Notes: generated by a model from the sequence alone, not told the origin. DNA of 64,000 nucleotides from Amoebophrya sp. A120 (GCA_905178155.1 CAJINV010000009.1:1746659-1810658), one strand, 5' to 3'; positions 9,900 through 20,338 are shown, counted from the stretch's first letter. Program-made: numbers and translations.

Positions 9900-12800
9900 C
9901 TACAGGCGGAACGTGAGATCGTTCCCGAAAGTGACCTTCAGACTGCTGCGGCCGCCGTTTTGCTGGATTAGGCGGTCGCGAAGCCGCGCGCCGCCGCCCA
10001 CGCTGGTGTATTTTTGACTGGAGAACTTCCGCACAAACAAGTCCAACGCGCTCGCCCCGGCGCGCTTCACCAGGGCTTCGTCATTGTTTTTGTACAGGTG
10101 GCACTTGTTACACTTGTTGCACTTCGTCCAACTTGGGTCCCACACGTGCTGACAAAAGTGATCGTACCCCGTGACCTTGCTGTTGCACACGTAGCACATG
10201 GCCACATGGCAGTCGGGGCACCGGATCTTGTTGCAGCCGTCGCCCAGCGTGATGGGGAGCCCGCAATCCACGCACCGCCGCATCTTCTGCCTCGACATCT
10301 CTTCCTGCATGTAGTGCAGCAGTGCCTCGAGGTTCGGCACCTTAATCCGGTCCAGAAAGGGAAGCACGCAGTCCAGTCGCGAGGACGGCGTAGTTGCACT
10401 CGATGAACTAGAGGACGAAGCAGTTCCAGAACCCGTCGCGGTGGACCCAATTTCGTGAAAAACGGGGAAATAGTGCGCTTCTTGGTTGCACAGGTTGCAG
10501 ATCAGCATGCCGCAGTTAGGGTTCGTGCAACGTAAGTTCACTGGGTAAACACGAGCGGTATCCTCTGCCGCGCCACCCTCAGTTTGTGGTCCTCCCGCTG
10601 CCGTATTTTGCGAAGATTGCTGACCGCTGACGGCGGTTAGATTCATGTTCCAGCCAGTATTCGACAGCAGCGCGTTGTTTTCGAAATCCCCCAGCACCGG
10701 CAAGTTAGACCGCAGGTCGTGGGACAGTCGGGCCGTGAAATAGTGGACTTTCGCGCGTTTCTCGGGCGGGAGGAAGTACTTGGCTAGCGTGTGCCACAAC
10801 TGAGGAATGTAGATGTAGAACAGGTAGATGAAGGCGGCAATGCTGTAGAAGACGAACACTAGCCAGACGCAGAAGCCGAAAAAGTACACCACTTCCAAGA
10901 CGAAGCTGCAGAACAGGTCGTACGGCAGGGCCACGAAATCTCGGATCTTGGCCCAAGTTGCGGACACACGAGTGTGGTGGGCGGTCAGAAGAGCATTCAG
11001 CGTGGAAAACAGATCGAAAATCTGGTAGTTTCCGCCGTCCGAGTGCGGTTCTTGATGGTCGTCCAAGCTCAGCTTGACAGACTGGTTCCCTGGCATGGTT
11101 TCCTTTGTCAGCCGGTACGCATTTTCATTCAGGTCCTCGAGCAATTGTGCGTGGTACGCTCCCGCTCGGACCTTGCTCGCGGAGAGCAATTGTATGTCGT
11201 CCGGTCCTCGAGTAGTTCCAGTTGTGTCTTGATCGTACAACATCGCTCCTTGTTGTATTCTTTCACCAACATACGACCACCCGGGGCTGCTGGAGGATTC
11301 CTCCGTCGCGATCCAGGAGGTCCACAGGACGAAGCGCATGAGTCTGAACACGGTGGAAAAAATCGGGTAAACGAAGCCGCTCCAAAGTCTGCCGGGCAGC
11401 GCGAGGAAGTACCCGCAGAGGAGGTAACACACCAAGATGTCGTAGAACAGGTACCAAGTGCGGTGGGCAAGGAAGGAGAACGGGGGAATGTACACCAGTA
11501 GGTAGACGGTGAGGTAGACGGCGAGAAGGAAAGGCACTGTGTACTTGAAGAAATCCCAATTCGTCAGGACGTCCTGGTACACCAGATTCGCGACGGGCGC
11601 CGGTGGTACGGCCTGGTGGCCGCAAAACGGGCAGGAATGCACGTTGGACAGCTCCGGCGGGGGCAGCACTTCTTCGCAAAACAGACTCAGCGCATCTATC
11701 GAAGAAGATGCGCTGCCAGGAGCTGTGGGTGTAGTTTCTGGAGGAGGTGCAGCTGCTGGCGCTCCTGCTTGCGCGACGTCGGGTTGACCCCCTTCTCTGT
11801 GGCGCAGCGCGTTGTTCATCTCCCGCCTCGCAGCGCGCCGGGCTCGAGCGTTAGCTAGGGCGTCGCCAATCTCGATTAGGAGGGGGAACCGCGCATGCAA
11901 GCGTTCCTCGAGGTTGTTGCACAGCTGCAAGAGGCGAGCGCGCAGGTGGCGCAGCTGCCGAAGAAGGTACTTCAAGCCTCGCTGTACCACAGCCCATGAG
12001 GCTCCCAGCCGGCACGTGCGAACGAACAGGTTGCAGGCGAAGGAAAACGTGGACCAGAAAAACCGCATCTCCTCGGCGTCAATGTTTAAGTGATCTTTTC
12101 GGACGACGTCTTTCACTTGCTTCATGATCTTTTGAAAGTACTGCCGTCGGTGCACCGACTGCTGCTTCCGGCTCTTGTTTGCCTGCAGCAAATGCAAACG
12201 CTGCCACCAATTTTGCAGCTGTCTGATGGAATTGTTGGTCTTCAGGGAATGAGACGCAGATGACAGCACTGTGAATTTCAATTTTTCCGATTTTTTGGTG
12301 GTCGTCCTTGTGTCTGGTCGGCGGGTGCTCACGTCTACCGCTGTTGGCGGCGTAGCTGCGTCTGGCGGAAACAGAAACGCCACGGGATCCTCGTTTGCAT
12401 GGTCTGCTTCTCCTTGAGCAGGTCGAGCATGCCTATCCGGCGACCTCGGCGACGAGGGCCCTCTGGTTGGCGAAGTATCATCGCCAGCAGCGTCCAACTC
12501 TTCCAGGCTTTGCAGCGAATCCAAGGTGAAACACCCGGGGCAATCGCTAAATTCCTCGCCCGCCTGGGGACACAGCAAGCGCTGCGCGGCCGCGTTCCGC
12601 TGGATGATTTTCGTGCCATATTCGCCGCTGACGAGCTGTTGAATGTACTTCTTCACACACGGCTTGCAATACACATGCGTGCCCTCGGTGCAGGTGATGC
12701 AGTCGGATGCCGTCAACTCGTCGTCGAAGCAGAACCCGCAGGTCCAGAAATTTTCGTCCGAGCTCTTCCGGTGCCGTGCTTCGCCTTCAAAGTTCAGCTT

Positions 12801-15518
12801 GCGATCGAGCTCCAAGGCGGCGCTTTTGTCCTCCTCCAGTTGCTTCGCTCTCCATTTCCGCTGCAGTTCCGGCGGCGCGTTTCGCAGCCGCTCGTTCGCT
12901 TGCCGCTGGGCGTTGGTCAGATTGTCGCTTTTCGACGGTGAAGTGGAATAAGAGGGCTTGATGGTACTACTATTGTTGTAGTTGCGCGAGGACGAGGCAG
13001 CTGCGGACGCGCTGCCGGGGAGACACGACGAGGAGGTGCTGCTTTTGCTTCTACCTCCAGAAGCGCTTACCACAGCATTCGTGCGCCGCCTTACCGTCAT
13101 TTCTGTTTCTCCGCCGGGACTATTTCTAGACTGATCCTCGCGAGCGAAAGACGGCGACGCGGATGAGCTGCTGGTCGTGGCGCTGTCCATTCTAGCAGTG
13201 GTTGAAGCTGGTGCTGCATCTGGCGCTGCGTCGTCCTGCCCGTCGACGAGCTCGCTTTCGGGGTCTCCGCCGAACAGCATGCGGCCCATGATTGTGAAGA
13301 AGTTGTTGTTCGCCGCTTCTCTTTCCTCCAGCACCTCGGTTTTCCGCTTTCGCAGGAACGACAGGTTTTCCGCCTCGAAAATGGGCTCTAGATCCCAGTC
13401 CTTGCAAACCAGGCAGTAGTTGAACTCCTTCAGGATCTGCCGAAGCCGTTTCACCGGAATGTGGCTGTACTCCTGCTGACACCAGCGCAAAACTTTCTTC
13501 TCCTCACTGCCGCTCTTGAAGCCGTGCTGATTCAAGTCTAGGGGGAGTCGGTTTCTGGTGCTCGTCTCCTTCGCGAAGTTCAACTGGTCGATTTTTCCCT
13601 GCAAAAATTCCACCTGCTCATCCCGGTCCACGCTGTTCAGCCGCCCGCGAAACAGAAACTGGCGCAGGTTCGAGTCCGCGCGGTTCTTGGCGCGGAACTC
13701 GTTTTGCTCGGCCGCGGTCTGGAAATAGAGGCTGGCGTGGTCCACCTCTTCTTGCAGAAGCAAGGACGTGACGACCGGCATCGTCGAACTGGCGCTGATG
13801 GCTTCTTTCAGGTGCTGGATCTTCACCAACGGGAAGAGTCGTGCCAGATATCCGAGTTTATCGTTGTTCGAAGACAAATTTTCCGCGAGCATGCTGTCCA
13901 GTTTCACGATGATGTGGCGGTGGCAGTAGCGCGAAAACATGGAGAAGGTGGTCAGCAGAGAAACATCATTGCGGGTTTGAATAAAGTCCCGCAGCGGGTC
14001 GGCAGCGTCCCTCAGCGTTTCGACGAGGTCTTCCACAGCGTGCTGAGATTGGCTCGGGGTCCTCGCGCTAACACGAGTGTTTACTTTAGCAGGTGAGGTG
14101 GCTGCTATTGCATCTTCTTGTGGAGCAGCGCGTTTACTATTCGGTGAAGCGATCCCACCTTCCTTTTTGCCCACCGATGGCAGCAACGCTCTCTGTATTC
14201 GTGCCGGGTCGTCTACGTGCTTGCAGAAATGTAGGCCAAGGTAATGTTGACTATGAGCTCCTTGTCCACCGTCGACATTTATGACCGCAAACGAATACAC
14301 GCAGGCCATGACGGAAATGCCGTCATCGAAGTCGACGCGCCTTGAGCAGGCGCCGCACCACGGAATTTCGGCTTCGTCTGCGTCCCAGGTGCGGGAGAGA
14401 TTTTTCATCTTTCCGTCGTCCAATTTCACGGCGAAGTCGAAGTCGGATTCTAGAAACCACTGGCGCTCAAGCGCGCTCAGCTGCTCGCTCGTTTTGCTGC
14501 TTTTGTAATTCCGCGGAATGGAGCCCTGCAGCCGGCACGGCTTCGCCCGGGGCGGCCAGAAGAACTGGGCGCAGGACTGCAGGCTCAGGGCGAGGTAGTG
14601 CAAATCGTCTACCTTCGTGGGCCCGTCGTTGAAGCTTTGCAAGGTTTTGGCCGATTCTAACACTGCGGCGCTGTCGTCGTCCAGCATTACCGACAGCGGG
14701 GAGTAGGTCTGGCTCTGGTCTTGTTCCTCACGAGGTTGTACATCGTCTTTGGCTAGACGTATTTCCTCGCTCTGCACCTGCGAACGCGCTGATAAATCTA
14801 CCGCTGCGCGCCTGTGTGGAGTTGAAGTTGTGCCACCAGATCGGGATGAGCTCGTGCCAAGCTTTTGGCTAGTAGGTGATGGCGGTCCTCGGGGCGGGGC
14901 GACCACAGCGGGGTTGATTAGCCAGCCTGTTGGCCTGCAAGCCTTGAGGAGGTTTTTAGAAAAAAAATCCCTCTCTGGCGTGCCAGTCGTGGGAAGGGGG
15001 TCGTTGTTTGGCTCAGCATCAACACCACCACTTCGAGCGCCGTCCGGGGCTTGAAAAATTGGAATATCAGCGGTCAGTCTGTCTTGATTCTCTGCAGCTC
15101 TGCCCAAGAAGCTCTGCAAATGCTTCAGCCGCTCGTCCACAATGGCCGTCGTTCGGTCGTCTTTCTTCAGTGCAAGAAGCCTCTCGCGTGCGGCCAAAGC
15201 ACTATCAGCATCGGCGTTGCCCCTTCTGGCACCTCCTTCGACGTTTCCGTAAAGCCAGTCTGCAGCGCCAACACGTTGCTGCTTTTCTTGTTCTTTTTTC
15301 TTCTCGTGCGCGGAAAGTGCTAGCACGTCGGCGTTCTTGTGTGCCACGTCGTTCTGGGTGTAGGCGTGCACAGCGTGATAGATTGCGGACTTTTCCAGGT
15401 CCGGGTAGTAGTAATTCCGGTAAAATTCGTAAAGTTGCTTCTCATGCGGTGTACAAAATTGCATGGCTGCCTCCACATCCACGGGCGAGCCGCTCTCGCG
15501 GCTGCCGGAGTTACCCAT
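9900..15518 (-). CDS. Giant TRIAD3/RNF216-like RBR E3 ubiquitin ligase with internal membrane segments
   Basis: A single 1872-residue exon. The start MGNSGSRE is a good N-myristoylation candidate. Residues about 920-1000 form RING1 (CGFCFDDEL, then CxxC/HxxC ligands and a CPGC pair). A CPFCGH pair follows at about 1290, then several hydrophobic segments at about 1310-1410 and 1525-1575. Next comes an IBR-like block (CTNPNCGMLICNLCNQEAHY, about 1661-1683). RING2 is at about 1744-1796, with CVDCGLPITLGDGCNKIRC, whose GDGC cysteine sits where RBR ligases hold the catalytic thioester Cys. It is followed by CYVCN...GYDHFCQH and a KCNKCNKC helix region typical of RNF216/TRIAD3. An extra CGAC...CKH cluster near residue 385 may also bind zinc. 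In the family this fold transfers ubiquitin through a Cys intermediate. The long Ser-rich N-terminal half is unrecognised. Confidence 0.85.
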   Translation of the reverse strand: MGNSGSRESGSPVDVEAAMQFCTPHEKQLYEFYRNYYYPDLEKSAIYHAVHAYTQNDVAHKNADVLALSAHEKKKEQEKQQRVGAADWLYGNVEGGARRGNADADSALAARERLLALKKDDRTTAIVDERLKHLQSFLGRAAENQDRLTADIPIFQAPDGARSGGVDAEPNNDPLPTTGTPERDFFSKNLLKACRPTGWLINPAVVAPPRGPPSPTSQKLGTSSSRSGGTTSTPHRRAAVDLSARSQVQSEEIRLAKDDVQPREEQDQSQTYSPLSVMLDDDSAAVLESAKTLQSFNDGPTKVDDLHYLALSLQSCAQFFWPPRAKPCRLQGSIPRNYKSSKTSEQLSALERQWFLESDFDFAVKLDDGKMKNLSRTWDADEAEIPWCGACSRRVDFDDGISVMACVYSFAVINVDGGQGAHSQHYLGLHFCKHVDDPARIQRALLPSVGKKEGGIASPNSKRAAPQEDAIAATSPAKVNTRVSARTPSQSQHAVEDLVETLRDAADPLRDFIQTRNDVSLLTTFSMFSRYCHRHIIVKLDSMLAENLSSNNDKLGYLARLFPLVKIQHLKEAISASSTMPVVTSLLLQEEVDHASLYFQTAAEQNEFRAKNRADSNLRQFLFRGRLNSVDRDEQVEFLQGKIDQLNFAKETSTRNRLPLDLNQHGFKSGSEEKKVLRWCQQEYSHIPVKRLRQILKEFNYCLVCKDWDLEPIFEAENLSFLRKRKTEVLEEREAANNNFFTIMGRMLFGGDPESELVDGQDDAAPDAAPASTTARMDSATTSSSSASPSFAREDQSRNSPGGETEMTVRRRTNAVVSASGGRSKSSTSSSCLPGSASAAASSSRNYNNSSTIKPSYSTSPSKSDNLTNAQRQANERLRNAPPELQRKWRAKQLEEDKSAALELDRKLNFEGEARHRKSSDENFWTCGFCFDDELTASDCITCTEGTHVYCKPCVKKYIQQLVSGEYGTKIIQRNAAAQRLLCPQAGEEFSDCPGCFTLDSLQSLEELDAAGDDTSPTRGPSSPRSPDRHARPAQGEADHANEDPVAFLFPPDAATPPTAVDVSTRRPDTRTTTKKSEKLKFTVLSSASHSLKTNNSIRQLQNWWQRLHLLQANKSRKQQSVHRRQYFQKIMKQVKDVVRKDHLNIDAEEMRFFWSTFSFACNLFVRTCRLGASWAVVQRGLKYLLRQLRHLRARLLQLCNNLEERLHARFPLLIEIGDALANARARRAARREMNNALRHREGGQPDVAQAGAPAAAPPPETTPTAPGSASSSIDALSLFCEEVLPPPELSNVHSCPFCGHQAVPPAPVANLVYQDVLTNWDFFKYTVPFLLAVYLTVYLLVYIPPFSFLAHRTWYLFYDILVCYLLCGYFLALPGRLWSGFVYPIFSTVFRLMRFVLWTSWIATEESSSSPGWSYVGERIQQGAMLYDQDTTGTTRGPDDIQLLSASKVRAGAYHAQLLEDLNENAYRLTKETMPGNQSVKLSLDDHQEPHSDGGNYQIFDLFSTLNALLTAHHTRVSATWAKIRDFVALPYDLFCSFVLEVVYFFGFCVWLVFVFYSIAAFIYLFYIYIPQLWHTLAKYFLPPEKRAKVHYFTARLSHDLRSNLPVLGDFENNALLSNTGWNMNLTAVSGQQSSQNTAAGGPQTEGGAAEDTARVYPVNLRCTNPNCGMLICNLCNQEAHYFPVFHEIGSTATGSGTASSSSSSSATTPSSRLDCVLPFLDRIKVPNLEALLHYMQEEMSRQKMRRCVDCGLPITLGDGCNKIRCPDCHVAMCYVCNSKVTGYDHFCQHVWDPSWTKCNKCNKCHLYKNNDEALVKRAGASALDLFVRKFSSQKYTSVGGGARLRDRLIQQNGGRSSLKVTFGNDLTFRL

Positions 15519-16181
15519 GGCTTATGTATGGTTTGAAGGACAAAATCTTCTAGCTGCCGGTGGCGATAAACATGTCGTGATTCATATGCTTATGATCATT
15601 TTCAACAAAAAAACCTGTGTAGGTACTACTGTGAGATGTTGATAAAGCAGTAGAGAGACATGTCGATGGTGTGCTTCAAGCTTCGTCTACTACAGATCCC
15701 GAACGGAAAACTACAGAACCACTTATAGACTCCGGCTTCAGGAGGTCCAGCTCGTAATCGCGAAAGCGAAAGTTTCGAAAGCGTTTCACTTTCAAGATGA
15801 AAACGAAATAAGTCATAGACACCATGAGTGTAGGTCCAGGTAGTGTGACAGACACATCAAGTACAAAGGTCGTAAGCGCGACCTGGTCTTCATCAAAATG
15901 ATTTATAAATCAAAGATATACAATTACGTGGAAGATAATGAAGGAAAGAGCCATCGTGTAGGGGTCCCTGGTAAGGAAATAGGAACTCATGCTCTTACAC
16001 CGCAACCTGTAGTGAGGACGATCAACTCAAAGCCAGAGCCAAACAAGCAGATAAATATAGATAACATCATTGCGACAAAGACATGATCACGATTTCGATA
16101 CTTGCTGTTTCGAAGCGAGAGTGCTGCTCAGCGAACAAATAAAACTTTTGGACCCATCACGGATGCTTACAGTCGTAAACC
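15519..16181. other. Intergenic, no supported gene
   Basis: AT-rich spacer between the LINE insertion and the RBR gene start. Nothing beyond short frames. Confidence 0.6.
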
Positions 16182-16195
16182 AAAACCATTATTAT
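16182..16195. repeat. Target site duplication, 3' side of LINE
   Basis: AAAACCATTATTAT, identical to 20066-20079. Confidence 0.85.
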
Positions 16196-19100
16196 ACTAC
16201 TACTACTACAACTGTTTCATCGCGTGGTCTGAAATTCTTGACTCCTCTGTTTTCTTGCCTGCGATGTACAGCGTATTGCTATCCTTTTTTGCCCGTGGCG
16301 GGCCTCACTTCAGGTAATGGGCTAGGCGGTGTTCCAGGTCCCTGTGTGTCTGTCCTTCTGAAAAATGACACCCAGCACCGTCGCTTCTTCCATTCCCGAA
16401 TTCTCACAGAAATTAAAACTACTGACGCGGAAGCTTACTGAGCCTTGTTCCGATTGCGCTGTGAGGTTGTACTTGGACCTGGGCCGCTTTGTCCACACTT
16501 TCCCGCTGATTTGTGCTATTGTTTCCCTTGCTTTTTCCTCCTGTTCTTGTCTCTGCTGCTCCAGTCGTTGTCTTCGCTCCTGCTCCATCGCCGTGCGTTT
16601 TGTGGTTTTTGGTTGTCCTGCTTTCTGTCCTTTTGCTCTCTTTTTCGGCTGTATCTTCCTCTTTGCGTTCAGCGTCGCCCGGATTGCTATCCCGGTCGGC
16701 TTTTGTTCCTTGATTAATTCCAGCGTTAGCCCAAAGGCCTCGAGGTCTTGCTTTATCTGTCGACCCCGCGGCGTGTTTTTGTGGATTTCTTTCTCTATTC
16801 TGCCTACTGACCCTTCTTTCCAGTCGCCCCTGCAGGCGTGCGCCACCCAAGCAATCCGCTTGCCCTGCACTTCGTCTTCTATGAGCTGCACCCCCAGCTC
16901 TTCGCATAGTTCTGCCCTTGACCGGTCTTCGTTCCGGTAATGCCCCCCCAGGATCTGGCGGAGCGCGTTGTGCTGGAATTTGCGCAGTGCTGTGTCGCCC
17001 GCCGGCGACAGCGACCACGCTTCTGCGTTGTATAGCACTACACTAAGAGACAGGGATCTATACAGTTCGGCTTTCAAATGCGGGGGGAGGCTGCGATCCC
17101 GCCAAATTGGCTGCAGCTGTTTGACTACTCCCGTGGCTATCCCGCAGCGCCGCGCAACTTCTGTGTCTGTGGTGCCGTCTTGCGCCACCTCTGTTCCTAG
17201 GTACTTGAAGGAGGGAACGGCCTCGACCTCCCTGCCGTTGTGCCTTAGTTTGCGCGCGTGTTGTGGCTTTGTTGCTTTTGGCTTGCTTTTCTTCTTTTGC
17301 TCTATGAGCCTGCAGGTTCTTAGTGTGCGGAGCTCCTTCACGGTCTTGTTCGGGCGACAGAAACCCGTCGCCTGGTGGAACAAGAGCGCAGTTTCGTCTG
17401 GCAAAATGTCACCGCACTTTTCGCAGACGAACTCGTTGCGAGCCTCCAAGACGTGCTTCTTCCTACCTAATCGCATCAGCCGGATGCTTTCGCCGTCCTG
17501 GGTGGTAGCCCAACCTGACATCTTGGATGCGATCGCCGTTACCCCGGAGGCGGGGTCGTCCCAAACTATTAGGTGTGTGGGCGCCAGGCCGTTGTAGGAC
17601 TGGCTTGCGGGCGGGAGGCGGTCCGCCTCTCGTCTCCACTCGTCGGCCCAATCTACGCCGCTCCAGTCTATCATCCACCCCTCCGCACCGTCTAGGGCGC
17701 ATCTCTCCATCATTGCTTCTGGATTTTTCCTGCTTTCTGCTTCTGGATTTACTGCCATCAGCTTTGTTTTCTTGACATTCAAATCAAGCCCCACGAAGCG
17801 GCAGGCGCTTGCTAGCTCCCCCAGCGCAAACTCCGCCTCGTTTCTGCAGTTGCTTTTGATTACCAGGTCGTCCACGTACCCCAGCCACCGAAGTGCCTGG
17901 TCTTCTGCTTCCTCCCTGGTCCAAAATTCTTCTTCCACCATGGTGGCAACGAATTGCTTCATTGCCCAGTCGACGCAGATGATGAACAGAAGCGGGGACA
18001 GGGCGCTGCCCTGCCTTATCCCGCACTTCTGCTTGAATTCTGCAGCAAATTTCTCTTCCCCGAGCCGGATCTTGATCCGGGCGTTTCTGTCGTACATGTC
18101 GCGGAGTATGCGACAGATGTTCTCCGGCATCCCCTGCTGCCGGCAAATCCGGTGCAGCACCGGCCATGATAGAGAGTCGAACGCCTTCGCAAAATCAATA
18201 AAGGTGTACAGGGCCCGCCGACCCTGCTTATTGCTGGACTCAATATCTCGCAGGAGCTGGAAGACCGCATGTCTCGTCGATAGGCCCCGCCGGCAGCCTT
18301 TTTGCCTTGTGTCGAGGCACTTGCTGGCGCCTTTTTCAATCCGGCGGAGTATTACCAGGCTTACTAGTTTCTCCCCGAGCGAGATCAATGCGATGGGGCG
18401 GTAGTTTTTTGGGTCGGCCCTGATCCCGTCCTTGTGGAGCATGGCAATCACGGCCTCGCCCCATTCAGGGGGTAAGTCGTCCCCTCTGAATATGCGGCGG
18501 ACCAGGGCGACCAGGACTGCTTGAACAGTCGGGCACTCTCGTGCGAACTCAGCGGGGATCGGACCCGCAAAGGCCCGGCCGCTTTTTAGCTCGCGGAGCG
18601 CAGCTACTACTTCCTCCTGCGAGGGGACTGCCTCGAGCCCCTCGCACCAGTCTTCTTCCGGCTCGCTTTTTTGAATTTGTTCTTCGCACCGCTTCCAGGT
18701 GCGCGTTTGCCGGACACACTCCGGCGCTATTGGTCGTTCTTTTCCAAAAATATCCCCCCAGAATTCTGTCCAAATTCTGGCGGGCCCCGGCAGCTCTTGC
18801 TGTCGCCCTCTTGCCCGCCCGGCAAGTTGGCGCACTGTTTCGTATACTACTCTCGTGTTCCCCGAGTCGTCTGCCCGCTTTAGTGTCTGTATTTTCTCCT
18901 CGACCCACCGCTGCTTGTCCGCTTTTACCAGTTTGTTGATTTCCCGGGTGAGTCGCGCCACCTTCTGCTTTTTCCCTTTCGCGGTCTTCCTCTCCCCGAT
19001 CTTCTTCCAGGTCTCTTCTGAGATCCAGGGCTTCTGTGGGCCCGCAGGCGCGAGTTTTCTTAGTCGCTCCAGGGTTGAAACAAGGTCGGTCTCGAATCGT

Positions 19101-20065
19101 TTCCACCATTCGGCGGCACTAGTGTCACCGCGCTCCATGTCTTCGATGACTGCAGGGGTGTACTTTTTTGCAAGTCTGCTGTCGGCCTCTTGTGCTTTTT
19201 CTCTGCTCCGGACCACTCCTGGTGGTATTTTCCTCTTCGCCGGCTTCTTTATAGCGCTGATCTTCATCTCCAGCGTCACCAGGCGGTGATCGCTGGAGAT
19301 GTTTGTTTTTTCCACCACCTGCATCTTTTGGAACAACCCCCGGTCCCGGTGCGACACCAGGACCCTATCATATTCCCGCTGCCTGCGCCCCTCTGCTTTC
19401 CAAGACCCTTCGAAGGTGAGCCGCTTCCGCCACTGTTTGCGGCACAGACTTGACAGGTCTGTAAGCTGGCATGCTGCTGCCATGGCATGCAGTCTGTCTC
19501 GGTTGTCGGACTCCAGTGCGAAACTGCTGTGCAGCCCGCATCTGCCGACGACGTAACTCAGGTTCGACTCTATTAGTTCGAGCTCCGGGCCCCCAAGCTC
19601 GCAGTTGTGGTCGCCGCCCACTACAATAATGTCATGCCTGCTGTGCTGCTCGATGTCGTCCTTCAACATTTTGTAGTAGGCGTCTTTTTTCTCCGGGCTG
19701 GCGGTGTTGGTCGGCGCGTAAACACTGTATAGATGTACCAGCTTCCCGTAGAAACTCCGTATCGTAATCCGCATCATGCGCTCCTGCTGCGCTTCGGAAA
19801 CTGTTACTACTTTGATGTTTGCCCGCACCAGCACAATGGTGCCGCCGATTGCTGCGCCAGTGCTGTTCGGCACTGCCCCGCCGCCGTAGGCTTTGTAGCC
19901 GCCGGGCCACAACTCTCCCACTAGCCACGCGCGAACGCGCGTCTCCTGCAGGAGAACTACGTCCAGCCGCTGTGCCTGCGCGTCTTTGATGAGCATCAAA
20001 AGCTCCGGGGACCATCTGTTCCTGCTTTCTTCTCGTGTGCCAAGTGTCCGGACGTTAAATTAATT
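16196..20065 (-). mobile_element. Non-LTR retrotransposon (LINE, APE class), one insertion
   Basis: The insertion is bounded by a 14-base direct repeat, AAAACCATTATTAT, at 16182-16195 and 20066-20079. On the minus strand its 3' end is a short GTA-repeat tail (plus 16196-16212, TAC repeats), as in LINE families with microsatellite tails. One long frame with endonuclease and reverse transcriptase fills it. The 5' end begins within or just before the endonuclease coding region, with no ORF1, so the copy is probably 5'-truncated. Confidence 0.9.
16322..19996 (-). CDS. LINE ORF2: AP endonuclease plus reverse transcriptase
   Basis: About 1224 residues, uninterrupted. The N-terminal third is an exonuclease-endonuclease-phosphatase fold: LLQETR, YSVYAPTN, VGGDHN and SSDHRLV mark the expected catalytic positions. 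The reverse transcriptase follows with NYRPIAL, FIDFAKAFDS, GIRQGSALSP and the catalytic LGYVDDLV box. A C2HC zinc-finger-like segment (FVCEKCGDILP ... H ... C) and a basic C-terminal tail come after. The open frame continues upstream of the first ATG to 20059 and still encodes the endonuclease start (NVRTLGTREE). The element's original start codon is therefore missing, and the ATG at 19996 is only the first available one. The intact length suggests recent insertion. No RNase H domain is recognised. Confidence 0.9.
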   Translation of the reverse strand: MLIKDAQAQRLDVVLLQETRVRAWLVGELWPGGYKAYGGGAVPNSTGAAIGGTIVLVRANIKVVTVSEAQQERMMRITIRSFYGKLVHLYSVYAPTNTASPEKKDAYYKMLKDDIEQHSRHDIIVVGGDHNCELGGPELELIESNLSYVVGRCGLHSSFALESDNRDRLHAMAAACQLTDLSSLCRKQWRKRLTFEGSWKAEGRRQREYDRVLVSHRDRGLFQKMQVVEKTNISSDHRLVTLEMKISAIKKPAKRKIPPGVVRSREKAQEADSRLAKKYTPAVIEDMERGDTSAAEWWKRFETDLVSTLERLRKLAPAGPQKPWISEETWKKIGERKTAKGKKQKVARLTREINKLVKADKQRWVEEKIQTLKRADDSGNTRVVYETVRQLAGRARGRQQELPGPARIWTEFWGDIFGKERPIAPECVRQTRTWKRCEEQIQKSEPEEDWCEGLEAVPSQEEVVAALRELKSGRAFAGPIPAEFARECPTVQAVLVALVRRIFRGDDLPPEWGEAVIAMLHKDGIRADPKNYRPIALISLGEKLVSLVILRRIEKGASKCLDTRQKGCRRGLSTRHAVFQLLRDIESSNKQGRRALYTFIDFAKAFDSLSWPVLHRICRQQGMPENICRILRDMYDRNARIKIRLGEEKFAAEFKQKCGIRQGSALSPLLFIICVDWAMKQFVATMVEEEFWTREEAEDQALRWLGYVDDLVIKSNCRNEAEFALGELASACRFVGLDLNVKKTKLMAVNPEAESRKNPEAMMERCALDGAEGWMIDWSGVDWADEWRREADRLPPASQSYNGLAPTHLIVWDDPASGVTAIASKMSGWATTQDGESIRLMRLGRKKHVLEARNEFVCEKCGDILPDETALLFHQATGFCRPNKTVKELRTLRTCRLIEQKKKSKPKATKPQHARKLRHNGREVEAVPSFKYLGTEVAQDGTTDTEVARRCGIATGVVKQLQPIWRDRSLPPHLKAELYRSLSLSVVLYNAEAWSLSPAGDTALRKFQHNALRQILGGHYRNEDRSRAELCEELGVQLIEDEVQGKRIAWVAHACRGDWKEGSVGRIEKEIHKNTPRGRQIKQDLEAFGLTLELIKEQKPTGIAIRATLNAKRKIQPKKRAKGQKAGQPKTTKRTAMEQERRQRLEQQRQEQEEKARETIAQISGKVWTKRPRSKYNLTAQSEQGSVSFRVSSFNFCENSGMEEATVLGVIFQKDRHTGTWNTA

Positions 20066-20079
20066 AAAACCATTATTAT
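20066..20079. repeat. Target site duplication, 5' side of LINE
   Basis: AAAACCATTATTAT, identical to 16182-16195. It abuts the first LINE-derived bases. Confidence 0.85.
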
Positions 20080-20104
20080 TATTTATTAAGTTTCAAAAAA
20101 TGCG

Positions 20105-20338
20105 CTAGCGGAGGTCCCAAAAAAGGGGGGGGCAGAGCCTAGATTTGCGTCTCACCTCGCACGGGAAGATGCGGCTCCCAGGTACCTCGTCAGCATACAA
20201 AAAACACGGAGAAAACATGTCGTGCGTGCAGTCGCTCAAGTCGTAATAAATAAAAGAACTATCTGCTAGCCAGCCAACAAAGTCGGCTATGGCAGCGATT
20301 GTCCAGGTTTCACGGTCTGTCTTTCTCTGCGGGTTCAC
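20105..20338 (-). CDS. Short hypothetical ORF beside the LINE
   Basis: 77 residues with balanced composition (motif IADFVGWLADSSFIYYDLSD). No family is recognised, and there is no signal peptide. It lies just 5' of the LINE insertion on the same strand. It could be a small gene, an exon or a remnant. Support is weak. Confidence 0.25.
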   Translation of the reverse strand: MNPQRKTDRETWTIAAIADFVGWLADSSFIYYDLSDCTHDMFSPCFLYADEVPGSRIFPCEVRRKSRLCPPLFWDLR

